From Metopolophium dirhodum (lineage: Eukaryota; Arthropoda; Insecta; Hemiptera; Aphididae), in assembly GCF_019925205.1 (NCBI RefSeq), contig NC_083560.1, forward strand, positions 124,469,062-124,533,061: a stretch of DNA of 64,000 nucleotides, in the 5' to 3' direction. The first letter of the stretch is position 1. Every line of letters begins with the position of its first letter. Below the pieces are notes generated by a model that searched no databases, was not told the origin of the DNA, and was given only the letters and a program-made list of their open reading frames with translations. Both the position numbers and the translations under genes were made by a program. Shown piece by piece: positions 59,601 through 64,000 of this stretch.

Positions 59601-62600
59601 ATATGACCATACGACGACAACTATTTCATCACAATAATTATTAACGTATAAAGTCGCTAAAATTCTTTTCGCTTGGCGATATCGTTTGATGTATATATAC
59701 GGCATGGGTAGGTATACCGTATATTACAACGATATTATGGAGTTATGCGCTCTGCAATTGCTGAGCATGCCACGTAGATCCCATGACCTAATATTATAAT
59801 ATTGGCGTGTCGGACGAACACCCGTCATCGGAAATTATTTCAGAACCCACTTATATAAAAATAATAATAATAATACATCGGTCGTTATATTATACCTGCC
59901 ATGGTATTGCGACTCGTGACTTATGATGATGATCGCCGGACGCGGGACGAAAGCGATTTCGACCGGACGATAGGTAGGTGGGTACGTAACCTACGATAAT
60001 ATTATGTTTTATTGTGTGGCATAATGCGTTATATCAACGTGTTAGTTTCGTATACAAGAGGACATTAAAAATTAAAATACGGAAACGACAACGCGCACAA
60101 ATAAGCACCGATACATGAGCGATGAATTATTCGGTAGAAAACGTACCTACGTCATAACACACGCGGAAGTACGATGCAGTTGCGGATAGTTGGTACGCGA
60201 CATTACGAGACCGGTGAGCCCGATTTAAAACGTTCTAGGCCTTTTAGATGAAAGAAAACCTTTAGGTACTGCCAACATAATATTATTTTTATGGCCGAAT
60301 AGTAAATTGTTGGCGGTTAAATTGAGATAACATCCGTTTCTTAGAACATATTATTATACTGCGGTCGAGGATGGAAGCTGGTTAAGACGTACCTACCCTG
60401 CACCTATATACCTACCTATACGGAATATTGTAATAATTATATTGATAATAAATCGCGTGGCAGACCGAACTTTCGTCACGATCATCGACGACCACAGCGG
60501 TTCGGGTATACAGTGTGAAAAAAATTAAATACCGACGACACTGCTTTCACTCTCGTTGAGGTCCGCCACTAACCACGGTCGTGTATAGGTATACCAGATA
60601 CCTTTTATCTACCTACCTATAATTACCGCCGCGGTATAATATTATCTACCCGATGATAATAAGTAATAACGGTTATGTAATAAAAGTCCAGCTCGACATT
60701 TCGTTGTGTTCCACCCCGCCGTTCGAAAACTCGCGAGTATCGCATGCCAATATTAAAAAAAAAACGACCGTTGTCGCGAGGGCGGAAACGTGCTTACGGT
60801 TGCCAACGCGCGTGCACTACATCATATATTTCGATAAACGCCGAGAGCGTGGGCTGGCGTATGAATTACATATTAATATAATAATAATAAGAATATGTAA
60901 TATTAATACGAGAAAAAGAAAAAAACGACACGAGCCAACAACTAGTAAATGCATGATAATATTATAATATTATGCAGTGCGCGGTGCACTGTACCCATAT
61001 ATCATGTTCTGCAACGTCGCTGGCGGACTCGGTGTAAAGCAGGTACGTGAAGTGTAATTTTACATACATTTTACAATATTATATTATTATTATTATCATT
61101 ATCATTATTATGTAACCCAGTGCGCGTGTGCGTAGGTATACACGTGACAGTGTGTTCGTGTGTCGTGTGATATAGTTAATAATATATGATAATTTTATAC
61201 GTATTACTACTATAATAATGGTTGTGTAGTTAGTAGGTAAACGACGGTTCGCCGAGACGCGAAAACGAATTCGAGAGACGCGAACTCGCTGTGTCGTAAC
61301 ACAACAATATAGAAAGGGTGCAATACAATACGTACATAATAGTATAATATGGTATACGAGTATATACCTACCTATTTTAAGCACGGTTGAAAAACTTAAG
61401 CAAATTGCAAATAACGAATTTTAATTGGAGATTTGTTTGTATTACCTGTTTGACTGTTTACAGTTACGGTAATAGAAGTTAATTTTTACTGGCTAATTTA
61501 ACGACACACACACATAGACCAGCTGTGCATTGGAAATCGTTTACGCGTGTTCGTGCGATACCCACCATAATAATAAATAATAATATGTAATAATAATAAT
61601 ACCACGATAATACCTACAATAATGGGATATTCGCGATGCCTATAGCAATACACTCATCAATCGGAAAATTAATTAAAAAAATATCATTAAATGTAAAAAC
61701 ATTTCAGATTACATGTCTGTATTGTAACCGTACCTACCTATGGGACACAGGTACAATAGCTTATATGTGGTAAATGAAAAAGTAATAACATGGTGACGAT
61801 GATGATGATGATGATAACATACTTTCAAAGTATAAAATATATGTCAACGAAATGCGATTGGGCGTTGGTTAATAAGAAAAGTAACTGTGATGAATATAAA
61901 AACCTATGGCTGCGCGTTTTGATATAATATTATAAAATTGGACGTCGCGAACACGCGTGTTATACTTAGAAGTTAGATCTGCCGTGGTACAGTGTTGTAC
62001 TGATGTCTATATCACCTATGTGTAGAATTTTGAAGATGGAAAGTAAATAAGAGCAGCGAATAGATACTAGGTACGAAAATAACTAAACCAATTTACCTAT
62101 TAATAAAATTATATCTGTTTTTTTCTGCTTTTTGTGACCGGTTTTAATTACTCCAAACCGATCGTGACTCTTAAAATATCGCCTCTAGGAGATCAAAACC
62201 TAACAAATGGTCATGTATATATATCATTAGTTTTAAAAGTTACTACATAGCTGCCCATAGGTATAGGGTACACATTCATAAATCCGGTTTTGTACATGCA
62301 ACCCGCGTTGCAGAGAAATAGCTGTCCAACGTTCGTTAAATCATATCGGGTATGGTTAGGTTAGGTATTATTACAAATTACCCACATTTGTATGTGTGTG
62401 TGTGTTATACATTTTATGGTCTGAATATAATATAGGTATAATAACCAATAGGTACATAACAGGTATATATTGTTTTTTGCGAATCATATTATACTATTAT
62501 ACAGTTATAGGTAGGTATATCGAGTATACGGCAATGACGTGTTAAAATATAAATTTTCATAAAATTACTGTTTATCATCATAATCATCATCATCATTACG

Positions 62601-63452
62601 AAACGTATTGGATGAGGCACGCATAATATATTATACTATCATAATATTATAATACTTCGTGTCTTACTTATTGCCGTCCGAGCTGTGCGCAGTGGCACTG
62701 CAAGAATTATAATAACATAATAATATTATAATCATGTCTGGCTACAGTAATAGTTACAATAATTATCCACTATAATAATAATATTATGTATACCTACGTA
62801 TTCTAGGTACCTAACTGTCATGATAATAATAATTAAAACACACGCCATTGTATATATACATTGTGTTATTCTATGTAAGTATAACACTTAAGTCATTATT
62901 TTATTGTGGATGAGATAACACTGTATAGATGTAAAATATATATAATATATAATATATAAATATAATGAAAGTAGCTGTAGTTTAAATAGGTTTCGAAAAA
63001 TGTAATGGCTAGATTGCCTTGAATTGTGCGGTAATCCATCGGACTAGCATACGGTATAGTTTGTCCTCGGTGCGGGGCCAATAAAATATGTTCATACATG
63101 TATATATAGTTAATATTATATTATTATACATTCAATTGAATATCAAACGTTAATCATAATCCCCGATGAGTATAATATGATGTTATAAACATGTGTTTAT
63201 AGCACACAGCAGTGCCAAATATCGTACAACAGACGCGAAATGCGTCTAAAATAAGATATATAATACTTCTTACGATATTATACCTAGGTATATTGCAAGA
63301 GTGATTATTGTTGTTATTATTTTTTTTTGGTTGCCAAATTTTACCTTTTCAATCATGGAATCCATCGCCTTGACGTTGGAGCTTGCAGGGTGGCATTCAG
63401 CTAACTGATACCACGTTATGAACAAAACCAAACACATGTATTTAAACATCAT
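36391..63452 (-). CDS. Unrecognised secreted proprotein-like protein, 8 coding exons
   Basis: Eight minus-strand exons join in phase into 478 residues: 63452-63345, 56058-55951, 48480-47905, 45375-45264, 42834-42674, 39412-39308, 37485-37285, 36456-36391. Residues 1-20 are a signal peptide (MMFKYMCLVLFITWYQLAEC). RDKR at 55-58 and RNKR at 330-333 fit the furin R-X-K/R-R rule; KR (278-279) and KKR (293-295) are further dibasic sites. After the first site comes a hydrophobic/basic segment (TIGFLRQLFPNLSQ, then QQITRFVFRVIGRLVLRG). Residues 110-260 are Gly, then Ala/Thr/Ser-rich and acidic. The C-terminus is compact: FLFNLRGG, GNFLFDLIR, GGFYRVVAG, GPLTRIFVIANRGVANL and RLAQTTERIVNFKARL. No TM segment follows the signal peptide. 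I know no named family; similar uncharacterised proteins probably exist in other insects. Exon chaining rests on phases and GT/AG sites; all junctions are phase 0 except exon 4/5. Confidence 0.72.
36457..37284 (-). other. Intron 7 of the secreted-protein gene
   Basis: An 828-bp AT-rich intron. An ORF at 36737-36513 (minus) has no features of interest. Nothing else was seen. Confidence 0.6.
37486..39307 (-). other. Intron 6 of the secreted-protein gene
   Basis: A 1822-bp intron of low-complexity AT-rich sequence. No repeats with defined ends and no coding signal were seen. Confidence 0.6.
39413..42673 (-). other. Intron 5 of the secreted-protein gene
   Basis: A 3261-bp intron. An ORF at 41298-41498 on the plus strand is slightly protein-like but lacks matching splice sites and was not called. 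Otherwise nothing recognised. Confidence 0.55.
42990..43016. repeat. TA dinucleotide run
   Basis: A near-perfect run of ta/at dinucleotides in intron 4 of the secreted-protein gene. Confidence 0.8.
44658..44696. repeat. TTA/ATT microsatellite
   Basis: About twelve near-perfect att triplets. The reverse strand reads as a poly-Asn frame, which is an artefact. Confidence 0.85.
45376..47904 (-). other. Intron 3 of the secreted-protein gene
   Basis: A 2529-bp intron with a short caa/aac triplet run near 46826-46842. Its first codons past the donor of exon 3 remain open for 12 residues (VNPEDGPCRCML) before a TAA, giving a possible alternative C-terminus if the donor is not used. Confidence 0.6.
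47905..48480 (-). other. Ala/Thr-rich exon 3 of the secreted-protein gene
   Basis: This 576-bp exon (192 codons, phase 0 at both ends) is strikingly G+C-rich in an AT-rich locus. It opens with an arginine-rich amphipathic stretch, then Gly/Ala/Thr runs, an acidic Ser/Asp/Glu block, and long Ala/Thr/Val tracts encoded by gcn repeats. The complementary strand is also open for 190 codons (47912-48484), a by-product of the gcc/ggc repeats. Being phase-symmetric, the exon can be skipped without breaking the frame. Confidence 0.7.
49097..49285. mobile_element. mariner-like MITE with TA flanks
   Basis: It starts CAGGGTATAACAGAAAGAAC after TA (49095-49096) and ends GTTCTTTCTGTTACTCTG before TA (49286-49287). 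The inverted ends are CAGGGTATAACAGAAAG versus CAGAGTAACAGAAAG and continue through AACTGAC. The 189-bp length, TA target and CAG ends fit Tc1/mariner-type MITEs. No ORF is present. Confidence 0.8.
52298..52724 (+). mobile_element. MITE family 'CAAGGCTGGG', copy 2
   Basis: It starts CAAGCCTGGGTAAGTTAATG and ends near TTATGCCCAGGATAT; CCTGGG/CCCAGG form short inverted ends. The interior is rich in ttaagtt/aacttaa words. Its first 50 or so bases match the reverse-complemented right end of the element at 19675-19916, so both belong to one family. This copy is longer (about 427 bp). Confidence 0.65.
56059..63344 (-). other. Intron 1 of the secreted-protein gene
   Basis: A 7286-bp intron. It contains a TTA microsatellite near 56140-56160 and a GATGAT run near 61797-61815. 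A block at about 59900-61400 is clearly richer in CpG than the rest and could be a regulatory region or hold an unrecognised first exon (see findings). Nothing else was recognised. Confidence 0.5.
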
Positions 63453-63465
63453 TTTGAATACCGGT
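63345..63465 (-). other. Signal-peptide exon of the secreted-protein gene
   Basis: Coding bases are 63452-63345. The start is two consecutive ATG codons (MMFKYMCLVL). A clear acceptor (ttttttttag) ends at 63466, so 63465-63453 are 13 bases of 5' UTR and at least one non-coding exon should lie further right. Residues 1-20 have a Lys, then a hydrophobic core and a small-residue cleavage region (LAEC before HPASS). Confidence 0.75.
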
Positions 63466-64000
63466 CTAAAAAAATAAATGACAAAAATATATAAATTAAA
63501 ATTGCTTACGGAAACAGACGGGTAATTATTTAATTTGCATCCCATTTCGTCGGCGTTTTTATTGTTTGTGTTTTTATTTCTACTATAATAAGCCGCACTT
63601 GTATACATATTATTACGTTTATATGTCACAACTGAGGCATCATTTCCATTCCCATTAAGAAATCAAGGACTTCGCTGTCGTATTAAAGTAAAAAAGTATG
63701 CACATAACAATTACAGTTAAAAAAAATAATAAAGAACGTTTAATATATTCTGTGAAAGTAATATTGCAAGTTAAGAGCACTCGTATATATTATAGTATTT
63801 GCCGTAGCGAGTCATGAAGTTAAATGTTGATTTCGTGTATACACTTTTAGGAAGTATCTATATCCGAGAGTGCCTCATTACCTATATTATAATATTTTAA
63901 AAGGTGTATTAAAACTAAAAAAATCAAATGATTAGACAATAAGATATATAACATATTGTAATAAATAATTGTTACATAAAAGAGCATATTTTGCTATGCA
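63466..64000. other. Right edge, upstream of the secreted-protein gene
   Basis: AT-rich sequence. The upstream non-coding exon and promoter of the gene at left are expected in this direction but could not be placed. Confidence 0.4.

Noticed and set aside
60653..61384. 104-codon plus and 101-codon minus frames in the CpG-richer block
   Set aside because: No domains, run into TTA repeats, and no splice context; the block itself is kept as a finding.

Overview
The window reads as nuclear DNA of an aphid (Hemiptera: Aphididae). It is very AT-rich, full of the taggtacctacct-type low-complexity sequence usual in aphid genomes. It carries intron-rich genes with GT/AG junctions and many short non-autonomous transposons. 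I saw no bacterial operons, CRISPR arrays, rRNA or intact tRNA genes. The organism call is inference from composition and repeat style.

Three multi-exon genes could be built by hand, with every splice phase agreeing. (1) Plus strand, 4418-12852: a 12-exon gene for a 1033-residue ER membrane protein with a SUN-like domain, the SUCO/OPT/yeast Slp1 family. (2) Minus strand, 28776-20270: a 10-exon gene for a 911-residue coiled-coil protein matching the C-terminal half of the axonemal protein CFAP44 (WDR52), with no WD40 half in the window. (3) Minus strand, 63452-36391: eight small coding exons over 27 kb, encoding a 478-residue secreted protein that I do not recognise. It has a signal peptide, two R-X-K-R proprotein-cleavage motifs, an Ala/Thr-rich middle exon and a compact C-terminal domain. 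Genes 1 and 2 converge; genes 2 and 3 are in tandem. Nothing suggests the three act in one pathway: one is ER-resident, one ciliary or sperm-axonemal, one secreted.

Layout: 1-4 kb is repeat-rich intergenic DNA with one small tail-anchored ORF. 4-13 kb is the SUCO-like gene, with two hAT-type MITEs in its last intron. 13-20 kb is intergenic, with a broken pogo/Tigger-type transposase and several inverted-repeat elements. 20-29 kb is the CFAP44-like gene; its introns hold a hAT MITE with a perfect 8-bp target duplication and a tRNA-derived SINE (17-bp target duplication) nested in a terminal-inverted-repeat element. 29-36 kb is intergenic, with two Helitron-type ends facing each other and a 400-bp MITE. 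36-64 kb is the secreted-protein gene, mostly intron, with a mariner-like MITE, a second copy of a MITE family from 19.7 kb, microsatellites and a CpG-richer block near 60-61 kb.

The best candidate for something undescribed is gene 3. The mobile-element nesting events are the best-supported structural findings.
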